IMG/VR virus record: IMGVR_UViG_3300034094_000156
Location: 1 to 53,385 of that record
DNA from: a virus
DNA length: 53,385 nucleotides
Strand: one strand, 5' to 3'
The translations under genes were made by a program, and so were the position numbers. Positions 1 to 9,729 of the stretch are shown here, piece after piece. The notes below the pieces were generated by a model. That model had not been told where the DNA came from, did no database searches, and was given only the letters and a program-made list of their open reading frames with translations. Positions within the stretch are counted from its first letter, which is position 1, and each line of letters begins with the position of its first letter.

Positions 1-117
1 GGACATCACATTTTACACCACATTTAACACCACCACACACACTCACACCACATTTAACACCACATTTCACACCAAACATCCACCACAAAAACATCACCAC
101 CACAAACCAACACACAC
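1..117. repeat. AC-rich degenerate repeats at left edge
   Basis: The first 117 bases are almost free of G on the plus strand. They repeat variants of CACCACATTTAACACCA and CACACACTCACACCA. No gene is seen here. The stretch lies just downstream of the stop of the minus-strand metacaspase-like gene, and the AC bias continues into that gene. It may be a 3' tail or part of a larger subterminal repeat cut by the window edge. Confidence 0.6.
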
Positions 118-861
118 TCACACATACTCCCCACCCACACCAAATATACACTCTCTCAACATCTCTTCCGATGACACGTGTATCGTACAACTCTGCATAT
201 CACCTATAAATGAACCCTTCATCTCCTCCTCCAACAATCTATACACCTCAATAGCACTACACTTCTTTAAACCATTCTTACCCAAAACACTCAACAAATT
301 ACATGTCATCACATTACCATCACCCGTCATATACGAATCCTGATTATCCAACGACGAACCTATACTCACCCAATCATAATCCACCAACTTTTTATCTATC
401 ATCGAACCCGACGAACAATGATCCGATATAAACACCACCAATAACCTACCATCACTTCCAGATTCAACCACACCCCTCTGTATTATATCCGTTATATCAT
501 CATCCAACACATTACCATCTGGCAATTGATACACTTCATCCATACTATCTTTTATTGTCTCACCACTACACATCACACCTATCATTTCATCACCACTCGT
601 ATCAGTCACCTGATTACCGTGACCATTCATATAAACATACAACACTGGTCTATCATAACCTCTCTCCATCACACCCCTCACTACTTTGTATAACGTATCC
701 TTTACACCACTCACACTCACACTACCACCTATCATCTTTGTAATACAAGTATCATCTAAACACATAAATTCCTTAAACTTCTCTGTAAACATAATCGCTG
801 TCTTTTCTGACATATTTGCACCCCAATAATTTCTAGATACAACCAACAAATGCCCTACCAT
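118..861 (-). CDS. Metacaspase-like cysteine peptidase (C14 fold)
   Basis: 247 residues, starting at ATG 861. Two motifs fit the metacaspase p20 catalytic dyad. NGHGNQ followed by SGDE matches the (S)GHG-T-x-D-x-DGDE histidine block. SDHCSSGSM matches the D-x-C-x-SG-S/T cysteine block. A Rossmann-like hydrophobic strand (VLYVYM) precedes the His block and another (LLVVFI) precedes the Cys block, as in caspase folds. Metacaspases are Arg/Lys-specific, Ca-dependent peptidases tied to programmed cell death in protists and algae. The protein is about the size of one p20 plus a short p10 region, with no prodomain. The gene is unusually G/T-rich on its coding strand compared with its neighbours. 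Role in infection is inferred: control of host death or protein processing. Fold assignment is fairly sure; activity is unproven. Confidence 0.72.
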   Translation of the reverse strand: MVGHLLVVSRNYWGANMSEKTAIMFTEKFKEFMCLDDTCITKMIGGSVSVSGVKDTLYKVVRGVMERGYDRPVLYVYMNGHGNQVTDTSGDEMIGVMCSGETIKDSMDEVYQLPDGNVLDDDITDIIQRGVVESGSDGRLLVVFISDHCSSGSMIDKKLVDYDWVSIGSSLDNQDSYMTGDGNVMTCNLLSVLGKNGLKKCSAIEVYRLLEEEMKGSFIGDMQSCTIHVSSEEMLRECIFGVGGEYV

Positions 862-985
862 TATATCCTATCAAGAAAAAAATTTTACAACAACCAAAAA
901 CTAAACTTAATAAACATTATATTTAAAATACACACTTTGGTAATTATGTAAATTTTTTTTCTATGTATTCTTTATAAAAACTATA

Positions 986-1357
986 ATGGGGTGTGAAAAC
1001 ATTATCAAATTCTTCTTTCACGTTTCTAATACCATAAAACTATACCATTGGCAAACTACTAGCTTCGCTAGACACAAAGCAACTTGTGACTTGTTTAACG
1101 CACTTCAACCTCTTATAGACGAATTCATCGAAGTTTATATGGGTAGATATGAACGACCAAACTTTTCAGGTGGTTTCAAACTTAACATTCAAGAACTTAC
1201 TGACGATTCTGCTCCAGATCTCGTCCAAGGATATATCGATTATCTCAAAAATGATCTACCAACCTACTTGAAATCATCTGATACTGATCTCCTAAATATT
1301 CGCGATGAAATGATATCAAACCTTAACAAAATCCTTTACTTATTTACATTGAATTAA
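986..1357 (+). CDS. Ferritin/Dps-like small viral protein (DUF5856-like)
   Basis: 123 residues, ATG at 986. The N-terminal half carries LYHWQTTSFARHKA followed by an acidic helix, DEFIEVYMGRY. This is reminiscent of the Dps/ferritin pattern in which a His-Trp, a second His and Asp/Glu residues on helices bind metal. A similar protein, which I recall as DUF5856, occurs in several algal giant viruses. The function of that family is not established. A T-tract with TCTA (953-963) lies 22 bases before the start, and a perfect 11-bp hairpin follows the stop. I am confident it is a gene and moderately confident of the family. Iron storage or DNA protection is only a suggestion. Confidence 0.6.
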   Translation: MGCENIIKFFFHVSNTIKLYHWQTTSFARHKATCDLFNALQPLIDEFIEVYMGRYERPNFSGGFKLNIQELTDDSAPDLVQGYIDYLKNDLPTYLKSSDTDLLNIRDEMISNLNKILYLFTLN

Positions 1358-1363
1358 ATAATT

Positions 1364-1392
1364 TTTATTATATATACATATTATATAATAAA
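1364..1392 (+). terminator. 3'-end hairpin, 11-bp stem
   Basis: Perfect inverted repeat, arms 1364-1374 and 1382-1392, loop of 7, starting 7 bases after the stop of the preceding gene. Fits the hairpin 3'-end signal of mimivirus transcripts. Confidence 0.6.
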
Positions 1393-1398
1393 CGCGTT

Positions 1399-4300
1399 AT
1401 GCCATTTCCAAACACTGGCCCTGTTAAACTATCCGATGTTAAAAATTCGGTTTACACAAACGAAACATCGTATTTTTTAGACAAATTGTCTACTAAAAAT
1501 AAAGAAAGCGCTTCAGCTGCATATTCTACAAGACTTGTAAATTCCAGCTATTCTGGACCAGCTGTTAACGTCAGAAGAGCAAGTGATAACGCAACACAAG
1601 ATTTTTACGCCGATATCAACGGAAATCTTGGAACAGAATACCTCGCAAAAGGAACTACATTAGATTCCTGGTTAGGAGCGAGCAATGGTTATGTCACAAA
1701 GATATATGACCAAACTGGTAATAACAGACACGTCAGTCAATCTACTAATGCTAATCAACCAACCATAGGACCAATCCATCTTTTAGACGCTATGAGTTCC
1801 GCCGGTAAATCCGCAACTACAGGAGCCTATGGACTTTTTAGAATGAATTCATCATACACCGGACCAACTATAAGAATACGAAGAACTCAAGATAATACAG
1901 AAAGTGATTTTTATGCTGACGCCAATGGTAAACTCGGTACTGCATTGAATGGAACTGGTACACCATTCCAATCTTGGATACAAAATAGCACTGCATTTGT
2001 AAGAACTTGGTATGATCAAAGTGGAAACGGGTTCCATTGTCAACAAAGCGACAATGGATTACAACCAGTATACGCATACGAAACAGGTGTTATCGATTTC
2101 AGTTTATCTGGTGGAAACAAATACTTCTTAATGGGTAACACTGCCGGACCTATGCCCACTGGACCCAACCCTAATTATACTGTTGTCTTTAAACACGGTA
2201 TCGTAGATACATACCACGGTTGTGTTGTTGCCAGTGGGTTAGTCAACTCAAACAATAATCATAATGGAATCATTATTTATAATACAGCAGACGGTTGGGC
2301 ATACTTAAATTATTGGTGGTTCAACGATCACACTTGGGGACAGTATATTCCTGGAAACACTATAACTATAAAACACGATGGAACTACCCAAACAACTTAT
2401 CTCAATAATCTTCAACAAAATACATCTACTAGAAGTGGATTACACGTCTCCACAGCTCAACAATACATGGGATGCGATGGGCGTTTCGGTGGAACTTATT
2501 TAAATGGACAATTATATTATGTATGCATTATGAACACTGCCATATCTGACGCTGACAGAAACATATTACACCAATATGAACCAGAATTTGGTTATATCCA
2601 AAATGCATACAATCCGTTCAAATATGATATCTTTTATAATGGCTCTTCGTCTCGTATGGAACTTCTCGCTACCACTGTAGGATGCGAATACCCACCACCT
2701 GGATCTATCACTGCTAATACAACCAATGTTACTGGAAGAACTTATGGTAATGGCACATATATATGTTCTGCTAGTTCTACGTTTGCTAATACTGGAAACT
2801 TTTATTTGGCATTTGGTGGTGAAACTTGGTGGGAATCAGCTGCTAATTATGATTTTAATAGTGGTAATAATAATGGAACATATTCTACAAGTACCACAAA
2901 TATGGGAACTCTTACAGGAGACTGGGTACAAATACAAATGCCAGTATCTATTGCTGTACGTTCCTTTAGTTTTGGCTCTACTATTTATGATGGTACTGTA
3001 AGAGCTCCAAGACGCTTTGGACTTCTCGGTAGTACAAACGGTTCTACTTGGAAATGTATTCATTACGATTCCGGTATTACAGATTGGTTAGCTGATGGTA
3101 GACCAAAATATTTTATCACCAATATCGACAACACTTCTACATTTAATTACTTTCGTCTTGTTGTTAGTGAAATGGGTAACAGTTATACTGGAACTGGTGT
3201 TAATTGGCAAAACGTCACCGATGTAAGTATGCTCAAATTCAATCCTGCAACACCTCTTACACGTGGTTCCATGGAATACACTTATCTATTACAATGTAGT
3301 CCCCGAGATTCAATGTTTGCAGTTGTATGTGAACAACATGTCGCAATTGGTTCTACAATAGTATCTAACGAAAGAGCTAGTCTTATCATGTATAATTCCG
3401 GACTCAAAACTGCATCTTACTTTGCAGGTCAAAACAATGATACAAATATATCTAGAGAAGGACCTTGGTCTCATAGAAATATCGTTATGATTTGTAATCA
3501 TAATAAAGTAGGAGGAGCTGCTCAAAGTATTCATTATTACGACAATGGTATTCTTACCACTACATCTAGTGCTAATCCAACTGCTCTTAAGGTCAGTGTT
3601 GGAGGTTTTTATATAGGATCTAGAGTAGATGGCGTTGAATGCTTCCATGGTTCTATCAATGAAGTTATTGTCGTAAATGATATGTTAACTCCAGGAGAAG
3701 CACTGTTATACAATACAACCAGATATCCTGAAATGTCAAATCGTATTATGCCACTCCTTAAACCAAAACATATGATAAACTTTGATCCAATGACACCAAA
3801 TAATGTACCATCAGACACTGTAGTTAAATGTTCTGTAAGAGAATTATCACCTCTTAGACACAACTCTCGTGTTTTTGAGATGGGTGATTTTTATATGAGT
3901 ACATACACCAATAGACCATTATTCCGCATACCAGGACATACAAACGGACCATATGGAAGTGTTACTAACAGTGAACCTTTTGTACAATTTGATTCTGCAT
4001 CAAGTCATCATTTAACAGCTAGTTCACGTACTTTTAATATCGATTCCGGTGGTGGTTTTACAGCTATTATGTGTGTGAAAAGAATAGGAACCTTAAACGC
4101 TAATTCGAGATTTTTTGATTTTGGAAGTGGTGGTCCTAATAATAATATTTTATGCGGTATGTATGTAACAGGTACATATTTTCAAATTTACAATGGAAGT
4201 ACAAATATATTGAATGTAAACGTAGAATATCTACCACCAGTTGACCAATGGTTCGTTATATGTTGTAAATACACAAAATCTACTAATCGAGGTGAAATCT

Positions 4301-7300
4301 TCTTTAATGGTATACGTTACATGGATGCAGCTGCTAGTGCAACACCAACTGATAGAACTGTTAATAATACCTATATTGGTCGAAGTGGTTGGAGTGGTGA
4401 CCCTTATCCAAATTATTACACAACTGGATTATACGCATATGCTAGATCCCTTAGTGACACTGAAGTTGCAGCTGTTAGTAATGCCTTATTGTATCCTAAT
4501 GTATATGGTGTACCAAGAAGTATTACTACTAGATATTCAAATGTAACACACTCTGGTAAACTCTTCTCTCATCCTATAGCTTCAGGTGGTCTTCATACTT
4601 CAAATGTTGTTACTGCACCAGTTAGTCCTAATACATTTGGATCTTTTAGTAATTGGAACGGTGATTTTGTTGCTATAGATGATGTACCAGCACTTCCTAT
4701 ATCAATCGCGTTCTGGGTAAATTGTATAAATGGTGGTGGATATCAAACATTTTGTAGTATAACCGAACGTTCACGAACTAATCCTATCGTACAAATGGAT
4801 TGGGCCCAAAATGATGGAAGATTAGGCTTCTTTTTTGCATTACCTGGATGGTGGACTGACGGTCTTCTTTACAATATTTCACCAGATACTTGGTATCACA
4901 TCGCTGTTACTATATCACCTAATTATATTGGTAAAGTATACATAAACGGATCTTTGGAAAAAACGATAACTGGATCCGGTTTAGATTGGTGGAAGGGACG
5001 AAATAGAATAATCATAGGTTCTAATGGTGACGGTGGTCCTGGATCTACAAGAGGTTTCTATGGACGTTTATCTGATTTCCGTATATACGATATGGAACTA
5101 CGACAAGACGAAATTACGAATATTTCAAACGCCAATTATTATCGTAACAACTTCCAAATCGGTTACACTAATGAATCAAACTTTTTAGTAAACAGAAATA
5201 ACTGGACGCAAGAAATGACCTTTGTACAATATGGTAATTATGGTAATGAAAATATCGACTCTGGACCTTATCTTGCCAAACAAATTGGTAGATCTGATAT
5301 AGGAAGTTCTCTTAATCAATATTATCACATAACTGCTATCCAAAATTATGATAGTTTTACTGCTTCATTTGATATTTTAACCAGTTCCGCTGTAGCTGAT
5401 GGGTTGTACTTTTTCTGCGGTGGTACAGCCCCTCAACCTAGCAGCGGGACACTTAATTATACTAATTACGGTGCAAGTGGTGTAAATGCTTATGTTATCA
5501 ACTTTCAAATATACAATGGTAATGTTCAACAAAAACCCGGTGTATATCTACTAAGTAATTTTGCTGATAAAACTACTGTTACTCACAATGGTTTACTCGC
5601 TTACAATGGAAATACACAATGGCTTGGGTCCAATCGTTTTATACCTGTTACTATTAAATACACACGAGGTTCTGTAAACACGTGGGTTATAAACGTTAAT
5701 GGACAGGACGTTATCACATATAATGATCACAATAACGCTTATTGGCGTACTGTAGCTGGAAATTATTGGGGTATAGGTTCTTATATAGGTGGAGCAACTG
5801 CAAATGTCGTATTTAGAAGTGTTGAACTAAGTTATACACCAACTGACTCTCAACTTTCTGTCAGTAGTATTGTACCAAGAGGTATTGGTATGGGTGCCAG
5901 TGTACGTGATAAATCTGTACCTGGTCTTATCCCTGGATTTACATGGAAATTTTACGATTATATTGCAAATGCAGCAGATGTTATTCAAATTCCACGTTCT
6001 TCAATGACATCTAATACAACAACATATTCTGGAAGCACACATTACGACGGTACATATATTGCGTCGGCTAGTAATGCTCACGGACACTCAACATTTGGTG
6101 GTCCTCACGTAGCTTTTAACAATACAAATGATGATCAGTATAATGTATGGGGGATTGCTGGTTATAATTGGGTAACAGGAGTATACGAAGGATCTACCAG
6201 TACCACCGTATCAGGTGTTGCGCAAGCTGGAGAATGGATCCAAATCCAAGTGCCTAATCCAATTGTTCTATATTCATTTACCCTAAGATTTTGGTGGCCT
6301 AATCAATCTTATTGGCCAAAAAGTTTTGTTATAGCTGCAAGTAATGACGGTTCTACTTGGACGAATATATATAGTACTACTACAGCCAGTTTTACTTATA
6401 GCGTTAATCAGACATTTGTTACAACAGGTGATCCAGTACCATATAGATACTTCAGATTAATTTCCAGACAAAATTCTGGAGGACCAGGCGCCTGCGATTT
6501 TTGGATTCTTGATCAATGGATCTTAAATACAATTCCTATGGAAGCCAACCCATATAGAAGCATCGGAAGATCCAGTTCGACATTTAATATGGCAGATTTA
6601 ACAAATGCATATGTCCCAGATAATAACAGTGCTGCTTCACACCTTGTTTTTGCTGAAGGATGGTTCCTCGCAAATCAAACTGGTACATGGACTTTTACTA
6701 CAACAAATTCTGGAGGATATACTCACCTTTACATTAATGGAAATATTTTATCAACTGGTGGTGGTGGAAATATCTCAATGACAAAAGGAACATATTACAG
6801 AATCAATATGTGTTATGGTAAAAATTCTGGTTCTGGTGCAGGATCGATTTCCTTTACACCACCAGGAGGTAGTTCTACATCAAACTGGCGTGGATATATA
6901 TTTAGTTCAACTGGAACAAATAGTTCATTCCCTGCAGAAAGTGCCAAAGTCATAAAAGACATTACAAATACTAACACAGATGGTGTTTACCATATACGTC
7001 TAAATGGTATAGGGACTGCGACGTATTGTTTGATGAATGACTGTTATGATGGTGGTGGTTGGATGTTGTTAATGAAAGCAGCGCGTGGTATGACATTTAA
7101 CTACTCTAGCAATTATTGGACAACTGCAAATACACTAAATCCATCCGATACAACACGTACAGATGGTGATTCTAAATTTGATGCATTCAACTACGGATAC
7201 ATTAAAGATGTTATGGCCATATTCCCAGATATCCCATCTAAATCATATACAAATGTTATCGGAAAAACTGGAGGATCTCTTGATTTACAAGATGGATGGT

Positions 7301-7680
7301 GTTGGAAAGTTGATAATTGGAATGGTAATAGTAGAACAACTGCTTTAGCTGGATTTCAAGTCAGTAGAGATGTTTTAGCTTGTCCATCACCTGATACATT
7401 TACTGGTTTTAGTACAAGTTTGTGGTCGTATAATACAAGTTCTCAACGTCACGTTTTCGGAGGAGGATCACATCTAAGTGCCAGTTTAAATACTAGATGG
7501 GGATTTTTGTGGAACAATGAAGCAAATCAAGATTTTACATCTTGTGATCTCATAGGAGGTATTGGTTTAAATACTGGTGTTTGGAACTCGAATTATAGTT
7601 TCAGTGCAGGAGATGTATTCTTTTGTTGTGGTACAGCTAATGTAAACCGTTCTATGCGTCTTGAATTGTGGGGACGTTAA
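1399..7680 (+). CDS. Giant multidomain adhesin (LamG, F5/8C, PA14, fibrinogen-like)
   Basis: 2093 residues. Two tandem modules near residues 38-122 and 136-225 share S-Y-x-GP, RR-x-x-D-N, DFYAD and YDQ(T/S)GN. They resemble the arabinofuranosidase-B-like module seen in phage and giant-virus fibres. LamG/concanavalin-like domains follow at about 240-390, 620-770, 885-1020 and 1090-1240; the last has WYHIAVTISPN and YGRLSDFRIYD. Discoidin-like F5/8C domains sit near 430-610 and 1530-1710 (WIQIQVPNPI, AASNDGSTW). A PA14/GLEYA-like segment lies near 1725-1830. A fibrinogen-C-like end begins near 1860 (YCLMND, DGGGWMLLMK). Every module type is a carbohydrate or cell-surface binder, so a virion-surface attachment role is inferred. 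I see no signal peptide and no transmembrane segment. Gene call very sure; exact domain borders approximate. Confidence 0.85.
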   Translation: MPFPNTGPVKLSDVKNSVYTNETSYFLDKLSTKNKESASAAYSTRLVNSSYSGPAVNVRRASDNATQDFYADINGNLGTEYLAKGTTLDSWLGASNGYVTKIYDQTGNNRHVSQSTNANQPTIGPIHLLDAMSSAGKSATTGAYGLFRMNSSYTGPTIRIRRTQDNTESDFYADANGKLGTALNGTGTPFQSWIQNSTAFVRTWYDQSGNGFHCQQSDNGLQPVYAYETGVIDFSLSGGNKYFLMGNTAGPMPTGPNPNYTVVFKHGIVDTYHGCVVASGLVNSNNNHNGIIIYNTADGWAYLNYWWFNDHTWGQYIPGNTITIKHDGTTQTTYLNNLQQNTSTRSGLHVSTAQQYMGCDGRFGGTYLNGQLYYVCIMNTAISDADRNILHQYEPEFGYIQNAYNPFKYDIFYNGSSSRMELLATTVGCEYPPPGSITANTTNVTGRTYGNGTYICSASSTFANTGNFYLAFGGETWWESAANYDFNSGNNNGTYSTSTTNMGTLTGDWVQIQMPVSIAVRSFSFGSTIYDGTVRAPRRFGLLGSTNGSTWKCIHYDSGITDWLADGRPKYFITNIDNTSTFNYFRLVVSEMGNSYTGTGVNWQNVTDVSMLKFNPATPLTRGSMEYTYLLQCSPRDSMFAVVCEQHVAIGSTIVSNERASLIMYNSGLKTASYFAGQNNDTNISREGPWSHRNIVMICNHNKVGGAAQSIHYYDNGILTTTSSANPTALKVSVGGFYIGSRVDGVECFHGSINEVIVVNDMLTPGEALLYNTTRYPEMSNRIMPLLKPKHMINFDPMTPNNVPSDTVVKCSVRELSPLRHNSRVFEMGDFYMSTYTNRPLFRIPGHTNGPYGSVTNSEPFVQFDSASSHHLTASSRTFNIDSGGGFTAIMCVKRIGTLNANSRFFDFGSGGPNNNILCGMYVTGTYFQIYNGSTNILNVNVEYLPPVDQWFVICCKYTKSTNRGEIFFNGIRYMDAAASATPTDRTVNNTYIGRSGWSGDPYPNYYTTGLYAYARSLSDTEVAAVSNALLYPNVYGVPRSITTRYSNVTHSGKLFSHPIASGGLHTSNVVTAPVSPNTFGSFSNWNGDFVAIDDVPALPISIAFWVNCINGGGYQTFCSITERSRTNPIVQMDWAQNDGRLGFFFALPGWWTDGLLYNISPDTWYHIAVTISPNYIGKVYINGSLEKTITGSGLDWWKGRNRIIIGSNGDGGPGSTRGFYGRLSDFRIYDMELRQDEITNISNANYYRNNFQIGYTNESNFLVNRNNWTQEMTFVQYGNYGNENIDSGPYLAKQIGRSDIGSSLNQYYHITAIQNYDSFTASFDILTSSAVADGLYFFCGGTAPQPSSGTLNYTNYGASGVNAYVINFQIYNGNVQQKPGVYLLSNFADKTTVTHNGLLAYNGNTQWLGSNRFIPVTIKYTRGSVNTWVINVNGQDVITYNDHNNAYWRTVAGNYWGIGSYIGGATANVVFRSVELSYTPTDSQLSVSSIVPRGIGMGASVRDKSVPGLIPGFTWKFYDYIANAADVIQIPRSSMTSNTTTYSGSTHYDGTYIASASNAHGHSTFGGPHVAFNNTNDDQYNVWGIAGYNWVTGVYEGSTSTTVSGVAQAGEWIQIQVPNPIVLYSFTLRFWWPNQSYWPKSFVIAASNDGSTWTNIYSTTTASFTYSVNQTFVTTGDPVPYRYFRLISRQNSGGPGACDFWILDQWILNTIPMEANPYRSIGRSSSTFNMADLTNAYVPDNNSAASHLVFAEGWFLANQTGTWTFTTTNSGGYTHLYINGNILSTGGGGNISMTKGTYYRINMCYGKNSGSGAGSISFTPPGGSSTSNWRGYIFSSTGTNSSFPAESAKVIKDITNTNTDGVYHIRLNGIGTATYCLMNDCYDGGGWMLLMKAARGMTFNYSSNYWTTANTLNPSDTTRTDGDSKFDAFNYGYIKDVMAIFPDIPSKSYTNVIGKTGGSLDLQDGWCWKVDNWNGNSRTTALAGFQVSRDVLACPSPDTFTGFSTSLWSYNTSSQRHVFGGGSHLSASLNTRWGFLWNNEANQDFTSCDLIGGIGLNTGVWNSNYSFSAGDVFFCCGTANVNRSMRLELWGR

Positions 7681-7741
7681 TAAAAATACGTGTTTCGATT
7701 TAAAATGTACCTTTTTTTTATTTACATAACATATAAATAAA

Positions 7742-8260
7742 ATGACTAGTTATACAAATTTAGATCAATCACAAATTGACACTACTACAAGTTTCTTCAA
7801 CAAATTAGACACCAATCTATCAGGTATCGTTTCCATACAACAAATCATAGACGCTTGCTACAATGATGCAGCTAGTAAAGTTCAACTACAAATACCACAG
7901 TGGCTCGTAAACATATCACTAGAATATACACCTGAAAGCATCATTACACAACAAGAATATGACGCAAAAAAAGAATATAACACAATACCTATCCCTGGAC
8001 AAGTTCAAACATTATCATATCCTGAACTAACACTTGATTTTTCAGACATTGATACCGATAATGATGGTCAAATAACATTCCAACAATTATATGATAAATA
8101 TACGAGCTTACTTCCAACACCTCAACTTTTTTATACAAGTCAAAGTTTTATAGATTTAATCAAAACCGAATACAACTTGACCAACGAATCTACCATTACA
8201 CTAGAACAATTTCTTACATACGAAAACGATCACAATATTACTCGATATTGGCCAATTTAA
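7742..8260 (+). CDS. EF-hand calcium-binding protein
   Basis: 172 residues. A near-canonical EF loop starts at residue 104 (DTDNDGQITFQQ). A poorer one starts at residue 23 (DTNLSGIVSIQQ), which makes a pair separated by a less conserved helical and linker region. In both loops position 12 is Gln instead of the usual Glu, so Ca2+ affinity may be weak or altered. No signal peptide or membrane segment is visible. It sits between the giant adhesin and the nuclease gene, all on the same strand with short gaps. It could be a calmodulin-like effector of host Ca2+ signalling or a Ca-stabilised virion component. The sequence does not decide which. Confidence 0.75.
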   Translation: MTSYTNLDQSQIDTTTSFFNKLDTNLSGIVSIQQIIDACYNDAASKVQLQIPQWLVNISLEYTPESIITQQEYDAKKEYNTIPIPGQVQTLSYPELTLDFSDIDTDNDGQITFQQLYDKYTSLLPTPQLFYTSQSFIDLIKTEYNLTNESTITLEQFLTYENDHNITRYWPI

Positions 8261-8296
8261 CCCTTTATTTAAAAATAAGATTTCTTTGGATCTTAA

Positions 8297-9682
8297 ATGT
8301 CTCTTGAATCTTATACATCTGACGTCGAAAATCTATTAACAGATTCAGCTATTATATCATACTTTACAAGTTCAAATAAAAATATTGTACACTTTGTTAA
8401 AACTTATATTGAAGTCGACAAAATTCTTGATTCTAACTCCTCTGATACTAATATATTATACAATAAATTAGATGAGATTAAAAACACACTTACGAACCAA
8501 ACAAACCATATTGTAAATATTTCATCAACAAATGCCCTATTACAAAACAAACTTGAATCTATAAAAGATACTACCAATAATGAACTAAGATGTATGTTTA
8601 TCGAATTACAAAAGGAACTTGGTAAAAACAATACAGCTCACGAATTGAAAATGATTTTTGAAAATTTCAAGGAAAGAATAGACTTGTTAAATTCACAACG
8701 CTTAAATGACGTCGATCGTAAAAATTTAGAAGTCTTTACAAATATCCAATCGACATTTGAAAGATCTCTCGATTCACACTCTATCAATAACAAGATTGTG
8801 TCTATTGAAAATGCTCTTAGTTCTATTAATCAGAATTTCTCAAATAATTCATCTAAAAAAGGTCAAGTTGCAGAAACTGTACTCCTAAATGTATTAACAG
8901 AATCCTTTCCAGATACTGAAGTTGTAGATACATCACATCAAGCAAATTCTGGAGATATTCAATTAATCAGAGACAACAAACCTATTATTCTTATAGATTC
9001 TAAAAACTTTGGTAGCAAAACTGTTCCTAAAAGAGATCTTGACAAATTTTATAATGATATTCAACAAAATAACTGTTCTGGTATCTTATGTAATGCATTC
9101 GGTGGAATTGCCAATAAACAACATTTTGAAATTGATATCGTTGATAAAAATATCTTGGTTTTCGTACATTCACATCAGTTTGATTCTAACACATTCCGTT
9201 TGGCAACAAATATCATCTATAATATGCATCAAGAACTAAAAGATAAAAGAAGTGATTCGATTGTACTTGACCAACGTTTATATCAAAACATCAAAATCGA
9301 ATACAATTATTACATCCAAACATTTAGACATCATTTAGATATTATAAAAGCCAATGTTAATTCCCTATCACAACTCAGTTTTACTCTTTTAGATAACTTT
9401 TTTAAACGTAAAGCAACAAATGTTGAACTAAAGCAATTTAGTTGTCATATCTGTTCTACACAGTTATCTACAGAAAAAATCCTTAAAAGACACCTTAAAA
9501 CCCAACACCCTAATATCCCACCTCCAGAAAATACTACTCCACTTATAACTGCTGTCACATCAACTCCAAGAGGACGACCAAAGAAAAAAGTAAAAGAAGA
9601 AACAGATGAAATTGTAGCAGTAGACCAAGGTTCTTCTAATTCTGAAAGTTCTTCAAAGTCAGATTCATCTGAAAATACATAA
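8297..9682 (+). CDS. PD-(D/E)XK nuclease with coiled coil, C2H2 finger and AT-hook
   Basis: 461 residues. Residues 1-185 are helical and Asn/Ser/Leu-rich, probably coiled coil. A restriction-endonuclease-like core follows: Glu193 in KGQVAE, Asp220 in SGDIQLI, and Asp234-x-Lys236 in ILIDSKN, the E...D...DxK arrangement of PD-(D/E)XK enzymes. The long coiled coil in front of this core recalls RmuC-type nucleases. Near residue 384 there is a classical C2H2 zinc finger (CHIC, 12 residues, HLKTQH). The tail has an AT-hook-like RGRPKKK and then an acidic Ser-rich end. The parts point to a DNA-binding endonuclease that could act on host DNA, recombination intermediates or viral genomes. The combination is unusual. 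Catalytic activity is inferred from motifs only. Confidence 0.7.
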   Translation: MSLESYTSDVENLLTDSAIISYFTSSNKNIVHFVKTYIEVDKILDSNSSDTNILYNKLDEIKNTLTNQTNHIVNISSTNALLQNKLESIKDTTNNELRCMFIELQKELGKNNTAHELKMIFENFKERIDLLNSQRLNDVDRKNLEVFTNIQSTFERSLDSHSINNKIVSIENALSSINQNFSNNSSKKGQVAETVLLNVLTESFPDTEVVDTSHQANSGDIQLIRDNKPIILIDSKNFGSKTVPKRDLDKFYNDIQQNNCSGILCNAFGGIANKQHFEIDIVDKNILVFVHSHQFDSNTFRLATNIIYNMHQELKDKRSDSIVLDQRLYQNIKIEYNYYIQTFRHHLDIIKANVNSLSQLSFTLLDNFFKRKATNVELKQFSCHICSTQLSTEKILKRHLKTQHPNIPPPENTTPLITAVTSTPRGRPKKKVKEETDEIVAVDQGSSNSESSSKSDSSENT

Positions 9683-9693
9683 TTAATGTATTT
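9673..9693 (+). terminator. 3'-end hairpin, 8-bp stem
   Basis: Arms 9673-9680 and 9686-9693 with a 5-base loop. It spans the stop codon of the nuclease gene. Small, but perfectly paired and in the same position as the other 3'-end hairpins here. Confidence 0.4.
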
Positions 9694-9729
9694 GTCCATG
9701 TATTAAAATTAATTTCAGTGTTAATTTTA

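Noticed and set aside
1399-7680. Arabinofuranosidase enzyme activity for the giant adhesin
   Set aside because: Only the small repeated YDQ(T/S)GN module resembles that family. The catalytic core is not visible, so binding and not hydrolysis was assigned.
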